Source: Spirosoma aerolatum
GTDB taxonomy: Bacteria; Bacteroidota; Bacteroidia; Cytophagales; Spirosomataceae
NCBI RefSeq assembly: GCF_002056795.1
Contig: NZ_CP020104.1
Span: 5,837,501-5,901,500 of the forward strand
Direction of reading: 5' to 3'
DNA: 64,000 nucleotides
The notes beneath the pieces are model-generated. The model was not told the DNA's origin. It did not search any database and worked only from the letters and a program-made list of their open reading frames with translations. Positions 1-9,026 of the stretch are shown here, one piece after another. Position 1 is the first letter of the stretch. Each line of letters opens with the position of its first letter. A program made the translations under genes and the position numbers.

Positions 1-35
1 TCGCTCCTGACTACTATTCACTAAAGAAAATAAAA

Positions 36-551
36 ATGCCTCAACCAAAATTTGCCCGCGAATCGATGACGGTCATGACCGAAATGGTCCTGCCCAATGA
101 TACCAACACGTTGAACAATCTGATGGGTGGGCGCCTGTTGCACTTCATGGACATTGCCGCAGCCATTGCGGCACAGAAACACTCCAATCGTATTGTGGTG
201 ACCGCTTCGGTCGACAACGTCTCTTTTTCGGAACCGATCCGGCTGGGCAACATCGTTACCATGAAAGCGCAGGTAACCCGTGCTTTCAGCTCATCGATGG
301 AAGTATTTATCGAAGTATGGGCCGAAGACATTCCGGCGGGTATTCGGGTCAGTACCAATAGTGCTTTTTATACGTTCGTGGCTGTTGATCAGAGTGGCCG
401 GCCGATTGAAGTACCTGCTGTGATCCCGGAAACCGACGATGAAAAATCCCGTTATGAAAGTGCACTCCGCCGACGGCAACTGCGGCTAGTCCTGGCCGGA
501 CGTATGAATCCACAGGACGCTACAGAATTAAGAGAATTTCTTAGAGTCTGA
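36..551 (+). CDS. acyl-CoA thioesterase (hotdog fold)
   Basis: A 171-residue single hotdog domain of the YciA/BFIT acyl-CoA hydrolase type, which cleaves acyl-CoA thioesters to free acid and CoA in the cytoplasm. The sequence shows the helix segment GGRLLHFMD (residues 31-39), whose Asp is the usual catalytic position, and the strand TASVDNVSFSEPI (56-68) typical of the dimer-forming sheet. The ATG at 36 follows an A-rich leader without a strong ribosome site, usual for Bacteroidota. The C-terminal 40 residues are charged and probably helical. It converges with the next gene, leaving only 7 bases between the stop codons. The acyl chain preference cannot be read from sequence. Confidence 0.85.
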   Translation: MPQPKFARESMTVMTEMVLPNDTNTLNNLMGGRLLHFMDIAAAIAAQKHSNRIVVTASVDNVSFSEPIRLGNIVTMKAQVTRAFSSSMEVFIEVWAEDIPAGIRVSTNSAFYTFVAVDQSGRPIEVPAVIPETDDEKSRYESALRRRQLRLVLAGRMNPQDATELREFLRV

Positions 552-558
552 ACCGGGA

Positions 559-1035
559 TTAATTAGCTAGTTTTAGCGACTGCCAGGCAACCATTTGCCA
601 CTGCCCTCCTTTTTTTACATAGACCGATAGGTATCGGAGGTGGTTATTGATTTCGTTGCCATTGCTGGTCGCTTTGAGCAGGCATAGGCCATTAATAACG
701 GCCGTATTGCCATAAATACGTGCATTTTGCTCTTCTATATCAATAGCGCGGTAAACCGTTTTCCCACTCCGAATCGACTCAACGAATGACGATTTGGTAT
801 CTGAAGCACCACTGGAGTGATTATATACCAAATCGTTGGCCAGTACTCGATCCAGAACTGTCAAATCCTTATCAATCTGGGCAGTAAATCGTTTTTTCTC
901 GGTGTCGATAACAGCCTTTTCGTCGGCTGGTATCGATTTGGGAGAGGCCGTTGCCGCAGCCGATGACGCAACAGGAGCTTGTGCCCAGAGACCCTGACAG
1001 CAGATAGCCAGACAAAATGCTAAGATGTATTTCAT
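559..1035 (-). CDS. secreted NTF2-like (SnoaL/DUF4440-type) protein
   Basis: A 158-residue protein with a Sec signal peptide (residues 1-18, cleavage after LWA or AQA) and an Ala/Ser-rich linker, then one NTF2-like cone domain from about residue 40. The domain signature is the pattern TAQIDKDLTVLDRVLANDLVYNH, then SIRSGKTVYRAIDI and the terminal WQMVAWQS. Members of this fold bind small ligands or act as accessory or detoxifying enzymes. No catalytic residues can be assigned, so only periplasmic location and fold are supported. Its stop lies 7 bases from the convergent thioesterase stop. Confidence 0.75.
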   Translation of the reverse strand: MKYILAFCLAICCQGLWAQAPVASSAAATASPKSIPADEKAVIDTEKKRFTAQIDKDLTVLDRVLANDLVYNHSSGASDTKSSFVESIRSGKTVYRAIDIEEQNARIYGNTAVINGLCLLKATSNGNEINNHLRYLSVYVKKGGQWQMVAWQSLKLAN

Positions 1036-1126
1036 GTCAAAGACTCGATCTATCGGTTAAAACGAATTGGTTCATTTCCCATCAAAGAACAGCCTTCTGC
1101 TATTCTACCGTTTTTGCCAGATCCAT

Positions 1127-1150
1127 AAAAAAACCGGCCATTGGCCGGTT
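1127..1150 (-). terminator. rho-independent terminator
   Basis: An 8-bp perfect stem AACCGGCC/GGCCGGTT with a 3-base loop (1132-1150), followed on the minus strand by a run of T (1127-1133 on the plus strand is A). It sits about 35 bases past the stop of the lipoprotein gene that ends at 1184 and should end that transcript before the next minus-strand gene at 1035. Confidence 0.8.
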
Positions 1151-1183
1151 CACATGTTAGTATCACAAGGATCGATTAACTGA

Positions 1184-1684
1184 TCATTTCATCGTACCCG
1201 TAATATCTCCTCGTTTAGTGAGTGTCACCCCGAGTTGTACGGTTTCGGCCGTTGTGTTCAACGTAAATGTTTTCTCTTTTACCACAAACTGCCCCTGCGC
1301 TACATACTGGGCATCGTAGGTTTTACCACCAAAGGCAAGCGGTTCGCTGGTTTTGTTCACAATCGTAAACGTATCGTTGGTCAATTCGGCCGCTAAAGTC
1401 TGTTTCGTGGCTCCATTGAAAAGCATGTCCAGCGTAACCTGATTAGCCTCCTGTGCTTTAGAGACAGTAATCTGTACCGTTCCTACTTCAGGGTCACCAG
1501 CAGGCAGCGTATTGTTGATGTACAGAGTTGATCGGTAGTTCCCGGTATATACACCCAGGTACTGATCGCGGGGATCGACAACATCAGTACCCCCATTTTT
1601 TTTACAGGATGTGGCCAGGAAACCAATAGCGAACAGCGCTATTAACGTAGTGCAAAAGGATCGAACGGCGTAGCGAGTAGCCAT
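1184..1684 (-). CDS. putative lipoprotein, beta-rich, unknown function
   Basis: A 166-residue protein with a hydrophobic signal segment ending in the lipobox LATSC (Cys 27), so it is probably an acylated outer- or inner-membrane lipoprotein. The rest alternates short strands (YTGNYRSTLYINNT, GTVQITVSKA, FTIVNKTSEPLAFGG) and resembles the many small calycin-like or beta-sandwich lipoproteins of Bacteroidota. No enzyme motif is visible and no family is claimed. The start ATG at 1684 gives a normal n-region (Arg 4, Arg 8). It is followed by a strong terminator. Confidence 0.7.
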   Translation of the reverse strand: MATRYAVRSFCTTLIALFAIGFLATSCKKNGGTDVVDPRDQYLGVYTGNYRSTLYINNTLPAGDPEVGTVQITVSKAQEANQVTLDMLFNGATKQTLAAELTNDTFTIVNKTSEPLAFGGKTYDAQYVAQGQFVVKEKTFTLNTTAETVQLGVTLTKRGDITGTMK

Positions 1685-1907
1685 GATAATAAGATTATAG
1701 TGATGGGTTTGTTCACAGCTTTTCTATCAAACGCTGTGCCATGTTTTTTAGGTATAAAGAGGCCTAAAAAGTGTGAATGTACAGACAATTTCAAAATTAT
1801 CGTATACAAGATTAACCGATTACCGGAGACGAATTAACTGCTACAGGTAGTTTCAATAGACATTTCTATACGATTAGTGTTATACTACTCAACACATCTG
1901 CATAGAC

Positions 1908-2345
1908 ATGAAAACGACTCTGCCCCTCCCCCTTTTTCTGGTAATCCTTCTGCTTACAGGCTGCCACAAAACAGATAATACGGACCCCCAAACGGCTGTT
2001 TGCCAACCGCCAACTACATTAGTAGCACAGGCCCCCTGCGAGAGCGGCTACCCAGGCGCTCTATTGATATCTTCTAATTATCAGGGCAATTCGTCAGGCC
2101 AGCTTATCTACGATATTTATGTTCAGAAAGACACGGTTTCTAATGACTTGACAAAAAGCACATACAAAAATGCGTCGAATGAGCGAATCATCATTTCCGA
2201 AACTATCCTCCAGAACGCCCCAAAGTTCGTGGTTCAGGTATCTATCAACTGCAATGGCAAAGACCGGCCATCCCAATTTTTTCCGTTTGTCAAACGACCT
2301 ACTGCCAGTTCGGGCTGTTACGTCTGGGCCTTGCAGAAGCAATAA
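1908..2345 (+). CDS. putative lipoprotein, unknown function
   Basis: A 145-residue protein with a short signal peptide and lipobox LLTGC (Cys 19). After a linker it has four further cysteines (VCQPP, APCESG, INCNGK, SGCYVW) that could form two disulfides in the periplasm, and a beta-rich pattern resembling a fibronectin or Ig-like strand layout (GQLIYDIYVQKD, APKFVVQVSIN). Not recognised as any named family. It stands alone, converging with the GH28 gene whose stop is 14 bases away. Confidence 0.65.
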   Translation: MKTTLPLPLFLVILLLTGCHKTDNTDPQTAVCQPPTTLVAQAPCESGYPGALLISSNYQGNSSGQLIYDIYVQKDTVSNDLTKSTYKNASNERIIISETILQNAPKFVVQVSINCNGKDRPSQFFPFVKRPTASSGCYVWALQKQ

Positions 2346-2359
2346 ATTCAACGTATTTA

Positions 2360-3688
2360 TTATTCCAACAGCTTATCGTTAATTCGCACGTTTTTGAGCG
2401 TAAGCCCCCAGACAATATGTTTGTCGATAGCGGCATTTTTGCTTTCTACCCTGAAATTCTCAAAAGTGAAGTTGGTCAGTTTGTCGTTTTCCGAGACCGC
2501 TACATCAAAGAACGTGTCACACGTCAATTCTATATTTTTCAGTGTTATATGATCAGAATACGAAAGGGGAATATCTTTTCGGCCCTGTAAATCAAAGAAC
2601 TGTGTCCACGGCTTCGCGTATAAAAGGCTGTGTGCCTGGCCCTTTATGTTCTCTACGGTAATGTATTCATACAGTTGTGGTGTATCGGGCCGCATCTTGA
2701 GCCACAACACCCGGCTGGCTTCGCTGACATGGCAGTTGCGCATAATAATGTTCCGGTTATGAATGGCCTCACTGCCGCAGGTAAGGGCCGAATGGCAAAA
2801 GCCAAACTCACAGTCTTCTATGATAATATTGGTATTAGCCCCGTTGTTCGGTACCCGATCGGCCCAGGGACCTTTGCCGCCCTTGAGCGCAATCGCATCA
2901 TCATTTACCGACATATAGCATCCTTTGATGAGCACATTGCTGCAAACATCAAGATCAATGGCATCAGTACTGGGGGCTTTTACAGGTTTGTAGGGCGAAA
3001 AAATGTGTACATCCAGTACTTTCACGTTCTGACACTGGTAGTAATGACTCGTCCAGAAACCCGCATTATGCAGTTTGACATCCTGTATCTGAACGTTATT
3101 GCATTTCCAGATAAATACCAGCCGAGGACGCGACACCTCCAGATTGGTACAATTCGGATTTTCTTTACGCCGGGCCCAGAAAGCTTCCCAGAAATGCAAT
3201 CCATTACCATCGATCTTCCCTTTTCCTGAAATAGTAAAGCCATTCACCTGATAGGCATTGACCAGAGCGGCAAAGTAATCCAGACTTTGCCCTTCCATCC
3301 GGGACGGTAGCTTAGGGTAATCGGCAATGTTGTCGGAGCCTTTCAGTACTGCCCCGTCGGATAGGTACAAATGAGTTTTGGGCTTGAAGAACAGTGCCCC
3401 GCTCATAAATGTCCCTTTCGGTATCATCACGACGCCCCCTCCCCGCTGAGCGGCCGCATCAATGGCCTTCTGAATTGCTACCGTTTGAACCAGTGTACTA
3501 TCTTGTTTTACCCCATAATCTGTAATAACATACACTTTCCCAAGTTGAGCCAGGGTCACTTTTTTTACCGTTCTGAACCAGTCATTAATGACTGTCCCAT
3601 CCGGAAAAATCTCTTTTCCTGGCGCCTGGGCAACAGCCTGCCTAACGCCTATAATCGTAAAAGCAAGTGCAATAAGTAATCGTTTCAT
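2360..3688 (-). CDS. glycoside hydrolase family 28 (polygalacturonase-type)
   Basis: A 442-residue secreted right-handed beta-helix enzyme of the GH28 pectin-degrading type. The start is taken as the ATG at 3688, which opens directly onto a signal peptide (MKRLLIALAF..., cleavage after VAQA); an in-frame TTG at 3727 would add 13 non-signal residues. After the N-terminal pectate-lyase-like segment (about 55-100) come the catalytic-site equivalents TDAID (241-245) and NDDA (262-265), the segment CHSALTCGSE (298-307) where classical enzymes have GHG, and RVLWLKM (326-332) where they have RIK. The altered third and fourth motifs suggest a substrate other than plain polygalacturonan. It stands as a single gene. 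Confidence 0.85.
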   Translation of the reverse strand: MKRLLIALAFTIIGVRQAVAQAPGKEIFPDGTVINDWFRTVKKVTLAQLGKVYVITDYGVKQDSTLVQTVAIQKAIDAAAQRGGGVVMIPKGTFMSGALFFKPKTHLYLSDGAVLKGSDNIADYPKLPSRMEGQSLDYFAALVNAYQVNGFTISGKGKIDGNGLHFWEAFWARRKENPNCTNLEVSRPRLVFIWKCNNVQIQDVKLHNAGFWTSHYYQCQNVKVLDVHIFSPYKPVKAPSTDAIDLDVCSNVLIKGCYMSVNDDAIALKGGKGPWADRVPNNGANTNIIIEDCEFGFCHSALTCGSEAIHNRNIIMRNCHVSEASRVLWLKMRPDTPQLYEYITVENIKGQAHSLLYAKPWTQFFDLQGRKDIPLSYSDHITLKNIELTCDTFFDVAVSENDKLTNFTFENFRVESKNAAIDKHIVWGLTLKNVRINDKLLE

Positions 3689-3827
3689 GGTAAATCCGTT
3701 CGGGTCGAAAGTTTTACGGCTAATCAACTGGCAAGTTGCAAAGCTTTACTGACTCATCCATCCTGCTCCTTCAGGTGTCTTATCGTAACATGGCTCAATG
3801 AATCTTATAAATGCGCGCTCCATGGAA

Positions 3828-3867
3828 CCCGCCATATTTTCTATTTTTACCAACGCAACAAAATCAG
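3828..3867 (+). repeat. direct repeat A, left copy (dnaE upstream region duplicate)
   Basis: Forty bases aligning without gaps to 4822-4861 at about 34 of 40 positions. The identical cores are CTATTTTTACCAA and AACAAAATCAG. The copy contains a -7-like box (TATTTTTA, 3842-3849) and ends 3 bases before the start of the DUF6922 gene. Its partner lies directly in front of dnaE, so the pair brackets the DUF6922/AbiEii module. Confidence 0.75.
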
Positions 3868-3870
3868 TAC

Positions 3871-4179
3871 ATGCCATTGCCTATGACTAACTACCCTAAC
3901 CTCTCTCCCACCGCTTTTTGGGATGTGGATATGCAGAAGCTGGATTATGAAACCAACGCCCGGTTTATTATTGAGAAGGTAATGAATTACGGACTCTGGG
4001 CAGATATCCTTGAAATCCTGCGCTATTACGGTCGTGATCGGATCAAAACTGAAGTCATACAAGCGGCTTATTTAAAGAAGAAAACCTTATCTTTTTGTTG
4101 CGCTATTTTTGATCTCAGCCCCCAACAGTTCCGATGCTACACCCGTCAACAGTCGAACCAGCTACCCTGGAATTATTAA
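3871..4179 (+). CDS. DUF6922-type partner of AbiEii-like nucleotidyltransferase
   Basis: A small 102-residue basic protein with the signature LSPTAFWDVD, then TNARFIIEKVMNYG and EILRYYG, matching the DUF6922 proteins that sit beside AbiEii/AbiGii nucleotidyltransferases in Bacteroidota. By position it plays the antitoxin or regulator role that AbiEi has in the AbiE type IV system, but it lacks a visible winged-helix signature and its role is inference. The start is the ATG at 3871 just after the left direct repeat; an ATG at 3883 is also possible. It overlaps the next gene by 46 bases in another frame, so the two are likely coupled. Confidence 0.7.
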   Translation: MPLPMTNYPNLSPTAFWDVDMQKLDYETNARFIIEKVMNYGLWADILEILRYYGRDRIKTEVIQAAYLKKKTLSFCCAIFDLSPQQFRCYTRQQSNQLPWNY

Positions 4180-4748
4180 AGCGGCTCATGACTCAGCCCT
4201 TTCTTGAACAGTTTGCCTTGGCCGGTGGCACAAATTTAGCTTTACGATTCGGCCACCGTCAGTCTATCGACTTCGACTTATTTACAAATCAATCGTTCTC
4301 GGAACAAGATATTTTTGGCGATCTATTAGCTACATTCCCAACCTTAATTAAAACAGATGAAGCCCGTAATACGCTCAGTTTGTTTATAGAAGGCGTTAAA
4401 GTTGATCTTCTGGCGCATCGTTATCCACTACTTAAGCCTTTCACATTCGATACCGGAATACGGCTATGGTCGGTTGAAGATGTTATTGCCATGAAGTTAG
4501 GGGCCGTTAGTGGACGAGGAGCAAAAAAGGATTTTTGGGATATAGCTGAACTGCTTAACCACTTCTCAATGACGGATATGCTTGAGCTTTTTGCTGCTAA
4601 ATATCCAAATAGCGATCCTGGCTATGTTATTCGTTCATTGACCTATTTTGATGATGCAGAAATGCAAACAGACCCAGTAACCCTAAAAGCCATCACCTGG
4701 CCCCAGGTTAAACGGCAAGTCTTGAAAGCTGTCAGAGAGTTGATATAG
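4134..4748 (+). CDS. AbiEii/AbiGii-family nucleotidyltransferase toxin
   Basis: A 204-residue DNA polymerase beta-superfamily nucleotidyltransferase of the AbiEii type. It shows the GGT loop (31-33), the metal-binding Asp pair in SIDFDLF (Asp 46, Asp 48), and the downstream block VEDVIAMKLGAVSGRGAKKD, which carries the conserved Lys and the K-x2-D-x2-D of the family. Known AbiEii toxins block growth by transferring nucleotides, giving phage abortive infection when not neutralised. The A+T content is visibly higher than that of dnaE beside it, consistent with acquisition. It ends 73 bases before the second copy of direct repeat A. Confidence 0.85.
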   Translation: MLHPSTVEPATLELLKRLMTQPFLEQFALAGGTNLALRFGHRQSIDFDLFTNQSFSEQDIFGDLLATFPTLIKTDEARNTLSLFIEGVKVDLLAHRYPLLKPFTFDTGIRLWSVEDVIAMKLGAVSGRGAKKDFWDIAELLNHFSMTDMLELFAAKYPNSDPGYVIRSLTYFDDAEMQTDPVTLKAITWPQVKRQVLKAVRELI

Positions 4749-4821
4749 TTATTGAAAGGTTTTTCATAATCAGCCGATTACCACAAATCCTCAAAAATCC
4801 CTAAGCTTATTTACCACTCTC

Positions 4822-4861
4822 CCCGCCGGATTGCCTATTTTTACCAAAGGAACAAAATCAG
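4822..4861 (+). repeat. direct repeat A, right copy with probable dnaE promoter box
   Basis: Partner of 3828-3867. It contains TATTTTTA (4836-4843), one base off the Bacteroidota -7 consensus TAnnTTTG, about 57 bases before the dnaE start, and so is a plausible dnaE promoter. Duplication of this element keeps a promoter in front of both dnaE and the inserted toxin-type pair. Confidence 0.7.
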
Positions 4862-4899
4862 GTTCAATCCATAAATCTGATAAATCCGGGTTCAGACCT

Positions 4900-7800
4900 A
4901 TGCAATTCTCACATCTCCACTGCCATACCCAATACTCCCTGCTCGATGGGCAGGCCGACATTAAAAAGCTGATTAAGAAGGCAAAAGCTGATAATATGCC
5001 TGCTGTGGCGATTACCGACCACGGCAATATGTTTGGGGTATTCGAATTCGTTGCGGAAGCCAGCAAGCAGGGCATTAAGCCTATTGTTGGGTGTGAATTT
5101 TATGTGGTAGACGACCATACGCGGAAACAGTTTACCAAAGAGCAGAAGGACATTCGTTACCACCAGTTGCTACTGGCTAAAAACCCGCAGGGCTACAAAA
5201 ACCTGGCTAAACTTTGCTCGCTGGGTTACATGGAGGGACTCTACGGTAAATACCCGCGCGTAACGAAGGAACTGATCGATAAATACAAGGAAGGGCTCAT
5301 TGCTACTACGTGTTGCATTGGGGCTATCGTGCCCAAGACTATCCTGAAAAAAGGCGAAGAAGCGGGCGAAGCCGAATTCAAATGGTGGCTCGACCGCTTT
5401 GGCGAAGACTACTACGTTGAGCTACAGCGACACGAGATTCCCGACCAGATTAAGGCCAATGAGGTACTAGTGAAGTTGGCCCGGAAGTACAATGTAAAAA
5501 TCATTGCGTCGAACGATTCGCACTACGTAGACCGCGACGACTGGGTTGCTCACGATATTTTACTTTGCGTAAACACGGGCGAAAAACAGAGTACGCCGTC
5601 GATGAAGGAATTCAACGACGATGAAGCGATACCCAAAAATACCCGCTTTGCGTTCTTCTCCGATCAGTTCTATTTCAAGAACACGCAGGAGATGAGCACG
5701 TTGTTTCACGACCTGCCCGAAGCCATCGACAACACCAACGAAATTGTCGATAAGGTGGAAGTGCTGAAGCTCAAGCGGGATATTCTGCTGCCCAACTTCC
5801 CGATTCCTCAGGAGTTCCAGATCCATACCGACGACGTAGCGAACCAGTGGGAATACCTCAAGCACCTGACCTTTACCGGCGCGAAAGAGCGCTGGGGCGA
5901 AATTGACCAGAAAGCGCAAGAACGCCTTGACTTCGAATTGTTTACGATCAAGACAATGGGTTTCGCGGGCTACTTCCTCATCGTGGCCGACTTCATCAAA
6001 GCCGGGCGTGATCTGGGCGTGATGGTCGGACCAGGACGGGGTAGTGCGGCCGGAAGTGCCGTAGCCTATTGCATCGGCATTACCAATATCGACCCGATTA
6101 AATACGACCTGCTGTTCGAGCGATTCCTGAACCCTGACCGGAAATCTATGCCCGATATCGATACCGACTTTGACGATGAGGGTCGTCAACGGGTAATCGA
6201 CTACGTAGTGGATAAATACGGCAAGCAGCAGGTGGCCGCTATCGTTACGTACGGTACCATGGCGGCCAAGTCGGCGATCAAAGACGTGAGTCGGGTCATG
6301 GATTTGCCTTTATCCGATGCCAACGCGCTGGCAAAACTCGTTCCCGATAAGCCAACGTATAACATGACCCTCCGACGGATTTTCGAAGATCCGATCGATG
6401 GGCCGGGTGGTCTGGCGGGTGTGATTCAGCCCGACGAGGTGGAGAATGTAAAGCGCATGCGGGCGCTCGAATCTGGCGATCAGTCGGTAGGGCGAGCCAT
6501 GAAACTGATCGACACCGAGAAGGTCCAGAACGTACTGCAACAGGCGCGTCGCCTGGAAGGAACGGTTCGGAACACGGGTGTTCACGCGGCTGGTATCATC
6601 ATCGCGCCTGATGATCTGTCAAACATCGTTCCCGTCTCGACATCGAAAGATACCAACCTGATTATCACCCAATATGAGGGGAAAGTTATTGAGGACGCGG
6701 GCGTTATCAAGATGGACTTTCTGGGGCTGCGCAACCTGACGATCATTAAGGAATGCCTGCGACTCATCAAGCAAAATCACGGTGGGCTGTTCGTCAACGG
6801 CGTCGAAACCGGCATTGATGATATTCCACTGGATGATCCGAAAGCGTACGAACTGTTCCAGCGGGGCGAAACCAACGCCATTTTCCAGTTCGAATCCGAC
6901 GGGATGAAGAAGCACATGAAGGACCTGAAGCCCGACCGCTTCGAGGACCTCATTGCCATGAACGCGCTCTATCGGCCTGGTCCCATTCAGTACATTCCGA
7001 ACTACATCAACCGCAAACATGGCCGGGAGGAAGTCAAATACGACCTCCCCGAAATGGCGGAATATCTGGCGGATACGTACGGCATTACGGTCTATCAGGA
7101 GCAATTGATGCTGCTGTCGCAGAAGCTGGGTAATTTTACCAAGGGCGATGCCGACGTACTGCGGAAAGCGATGGGTAAGAAAGACCGCGCAACGCTCGAC
7201 AAGATGAAGGGCAAGTTCATGGAGGGCTGCGCGGCCAACAAACTGAACCTGAAGACCTGCGAGAAGGTCTGGACCGACTGGGAAGCGTTTGCGTCGTACG
7301 CGTTCAACAAATCGCACTCGACTTGCTACGCGTTCGTTGCCTACCAGACGGCATACCTCAAAACCTACTATAAATCCGAGTACATGGCGGCCGTCCTGAC
7401 AAGCTGCCTGGGCAACATCGAAAAGATTACGTTCTTCCTCGAAGAGTGTAAAAACATCGGTATTCCCGTACTTGGCCCCGACGTCAACGAATCGGAGCGC
7501 GTATTTGGCGTGAACCAGAAAGGTGAAATTCGGTTTGGGCTGGGCGGTATCAAAGGGGCGGGTGATGCCGCCGTTGAGGCCATTATAGAAGAGCGCCAGG
7601 CGGGTGGTCCTTTCAAAGATATTTTCGACTTCGCGATCCGGGTCAACTTACGTACCGTCAACAAGAAAACCCTTGAATCGCTGGCCTACGCCGGTGCTTT
7701 CGATGCCCTGGACGAATACCACCGGGCGCAATATTTCGAGGTACCCCCTACCGAAACCAGCCCTTTCCTGGAAAAAATCATCCGGTATGCCAACAACTAC

Positions 7801-8535
7801 CACGCCGAGAAAGCGGCTGCCCAGCAATCGTTATTTGGGGCATTGACGGGTGGAGAACCGATGTTGCCCCGCCCCAAAGCCCCAACAGTACCTGAATGGA
7901 ACCAGATTGAAAAGCTGAAATTCGAGAAAGACGTGGTTGGTTTTTATATCACTGGCCACCCGCTCGATGAATTCAAACTCGAACTAGAAGGTTTTTGTAA
8001 TTGTACGCTGGACAAGATTTTCGAGATTAAGTCGCCCGAAATCAAGGTAGCCGGCATTGTATCGTCGATGCAGACGAAGATCGCCAAAAACGGCAATCCG
8101 TTCTGTATTTTCAAGATCGAAGATTACAGTACCTCCGTCGAACTGGCTCTTTTCGGCGACGATTACGTGCGTATGGGGCAATATGTAGATGTGGGCCGTT
8201 TTCTGCACATCACCGGAAAAACGCAGAATCGCTGGAACTCCGAAAACCTGGAATTCAAAGCCACCAACATCCGGCTGCTGACCGAGATGCGAGAGAAATT
8301 CTGCAAAGAAGTCCGCGTATCGCTAACGCTGGACGCGGTAAACGCCCAGTTGATCAGTCAGATCAATGACCTGGTCAATGCTCACCCAGGCACTTGTTCA
8401 TTGTCACTGAACGTAGTTGACCCGGTCGAACGGATCGAAGTGAGTCTACAGGCACGGACGCTAAAAGTGTTCCCAGCCAATACATTTATCCGGGCGCTGG
8501 AAGCCATGGACGGGGTCACCTGCAAGGTGGCGTAG
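4900..8535 (+). CDS. dnaE: DNA polymerase III subunit alpha
   Basis: The replicative polymerase catalytic subunit, 1211 residues from the ATG at 4900. This start puts the PHP-domain motif HLHCHTQYSLLDG at the very N-terminus (HxH at residues 7 and 9), as in other DnaE proteins; an in-frame ATG at 4831 would add 23 unlikely residues and lies within the promoter repeat. The polymerase active site PDIDTDFDD (418 onward) and the GRGSAAGSAVAY motif are intact, followed by helix-hairpin-helix and OB-fold (IKVAGIVSSM...) regions. It is of the DnaE1 type rather than PolC. The gene stands after the inserted AbiEii module and before trxA. Confidence 0.97.
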   Translation: MQFSHLHCHTQYSLLDGQADIKKLIKKAKADNMPAVAITDHGNMFGVFEFVAEASKQGIKPIVGCEFYVVDDHTRKQFTKEQKDIRYHQLLLAKNPQGYKNLAKLCSLGYMEGLYGKYPRVTKELIDKYKEGLIATTCCIGAIVPKTILKKGEEAGEAEFKWWLDRFGEDYYVELQRHEIPDQIKANEVLVKLARKYNVKIIASNDSHYVDRDDWVAHDILLCVNTGEKQSTPSMKEFNDDEAIPKNTRFAFFSDQFYFKNTQEMSTLFHDLPEAIDNTNEIVDKVEVLKLKRDILLPNFPIPQEFQIHTDDVANQWEYLKHLTFTGAKERWGEIDQKAQERLDFELFTIKTMGFAGYFLIVADFIKAGRDLGVMVGPGRGSAAGSAVAYCIGITNIDPIKYDLLFERFLNPDRKSMPDIDTDFDDEGRQRVIDYVVDKYGKQQVAAIVTYGTMAAKSAIKDVSRVMDLPLSDANALAKLVPDKPTYNMTLRRIFEDPIDGPGGLAGVIQPDEVENVKRMRALESGDQSVGRAMKLIDTEKVQNVLQQARRLEGTVRNTGVHAAGIIIAPDDLSNIVPVSTSKDTNLIITQYEGKVIEDAGVIKMDFLGLRNLTIIKECLRLIKQNHGGLFVNGVETGIDDIPLDDPKAYELFQRGETNAIFQFESDGMKKHMKDLKPDRFEDLIAMNALYRPGPIQYIPNYINRKHGREEVKYDLPEMAEYLADTYGITVYQEQLMLLSQKLGNFTKGDADVLRKAMGKKDRATLDKMKGKFMEGCAANKLNLKTCEKVWTDWEAFASYAFNKSHSTCYAFVAYQTAYLKTYYKSEYMAAVLTSCLGNIEKITFFLEECKNIGIPVLGPDVNESERVFGVNQKGEIRFGLGGIKGAGDAAVEAIIEERQAGGPFKDIFDFAIRVNLRTVNKKTLESLAYAGAFDALDEYHRAQYFEVPPTETSPFLEKIIRYANNYHAEKAAAQQSLFGALTGGEPMLPRPKAPTVPEWNQIEKLKFEKDVVGFYITGHPLDEFKLELEGFCNCTLDKIFEIKSPEIKVAGIVSSMQTKIAKNGNPFCIFKIEDYSTSVELALFGDDYVRMGQYVDVGRFLHITGKTQNRWNSENLEFKATNIRLLTEMREKFCKEVRVSLTLDAVNAQLISQINDLVNAHPGTCSLSLNVVDPVERIEVSLQARTLKVFPANTFIRALEAMDGVTCKVA

Positions 8536-8607
8536 GATTCGGAACTAATCGGACTGAAAACGGTTTATGTGGGAGAAACAAGTTAAACTAATAAACTATT
8601 TTCACTC

Positions 8608-8952
8608 ATGGCAGCAGGATCACTTGCCGTAGAAGCAACCGATGCAAACTTCGACGAACTCATAAATTCTGATAAACCTGTTTTAGTAGACTTCTGGGCT
8701 GAATGGTGCGGTCCCTGTCGGATGGTAGGCCCGGTTGTTGAACAACTTGCTGGCGAATACGAAGGAAAAGCCGTTGTCGCCAAAATGGACGTTGACCAGC
8801 ATTCGCAGGTTCCAGCCAAATTTGGTATCCGCAGCATCCCAACCCTGATGATCTTCAAAAACGGTCAGTTAGTCGATAAAGTAATTGGTGCCGTTCCCAA
8901 GAACGTACTGGAGCAAAAGCTACAGGGCGCTCTTGAACCCGCAGCGATATAA
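8608..8952 (+). CDS. trxA: thioredoxin
   Basis: A 114-residue cytoplasmic thioredoxin that reduces protein disulfides with electrons from thioredoxin reductase. The active site WCGPC is present (Cys 34 and Cys 37), with the conserved Asp in VDFW and the cis-Pro loop RSIPT. There is no signal peptide. The length is normal with a short N-terminal extension. It follows dnaE by 72 bases and may share its transcript; a very long hairpin separates it from the convergent pdhC gene. Confidence 0.95.
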   Translation: MAAGSLAVEATDANFDELINSDKPVLVDFWAEWCGPCRMVGPVVEQLAGEYEGKAVVAKMDVDQHSQVPAKFGIRSIPTLMIFKNGQLVDKVIGAVPKNVLEQKLQGALEPAAI

Positions 8953-8956
8953 ATTT

Positions 8957-9026
8957 CTAAAAGGTGATAAAAAAGAGAAAGGGGTTTGCAACAGCAAACC
9001 CCTTTCTCTTTTTTATCACCTTTTAG
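8957..9026. terminator. perfect 33-bp hairpin, bidirectional terminator
   Basis: Two 33-base arms (8957-8989 and 8994-9026) are exact reverse complements around a 4-base AACA loop. The stem includes AAAAAAGAGAAAGGGG and its complement, so each strand ends in a U-rich tract. It fills the gap between the convergent trxA and pdhC genes, and the pdhC stop codon (TAA, 9023-9025 on the minus strand) lies inside the right arm. Confidence 0.85.

Noticed and set aside
2630..3229. 199-residue plus-strand frame inside the GH28 gene
   Set aside because: The opposite strand carries a complete enzyme with catalytic motifs; no start signal or family match on this strand.
4858..4872. tRNA T-loop-like string GGTTCAATCC before dnaE
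   Set aside because: No acceptor stem, D-arm or anticodon arm surrounds it; it is part of the dnaE leader.
5560..7317. Long minus-strand open frames (209 and 232 residues) inside dnaE
   Set aside because: They lie fully within the coding strand of a well-conserved gene, have no family-like motifs and arise from codon bias of the opposite strand.
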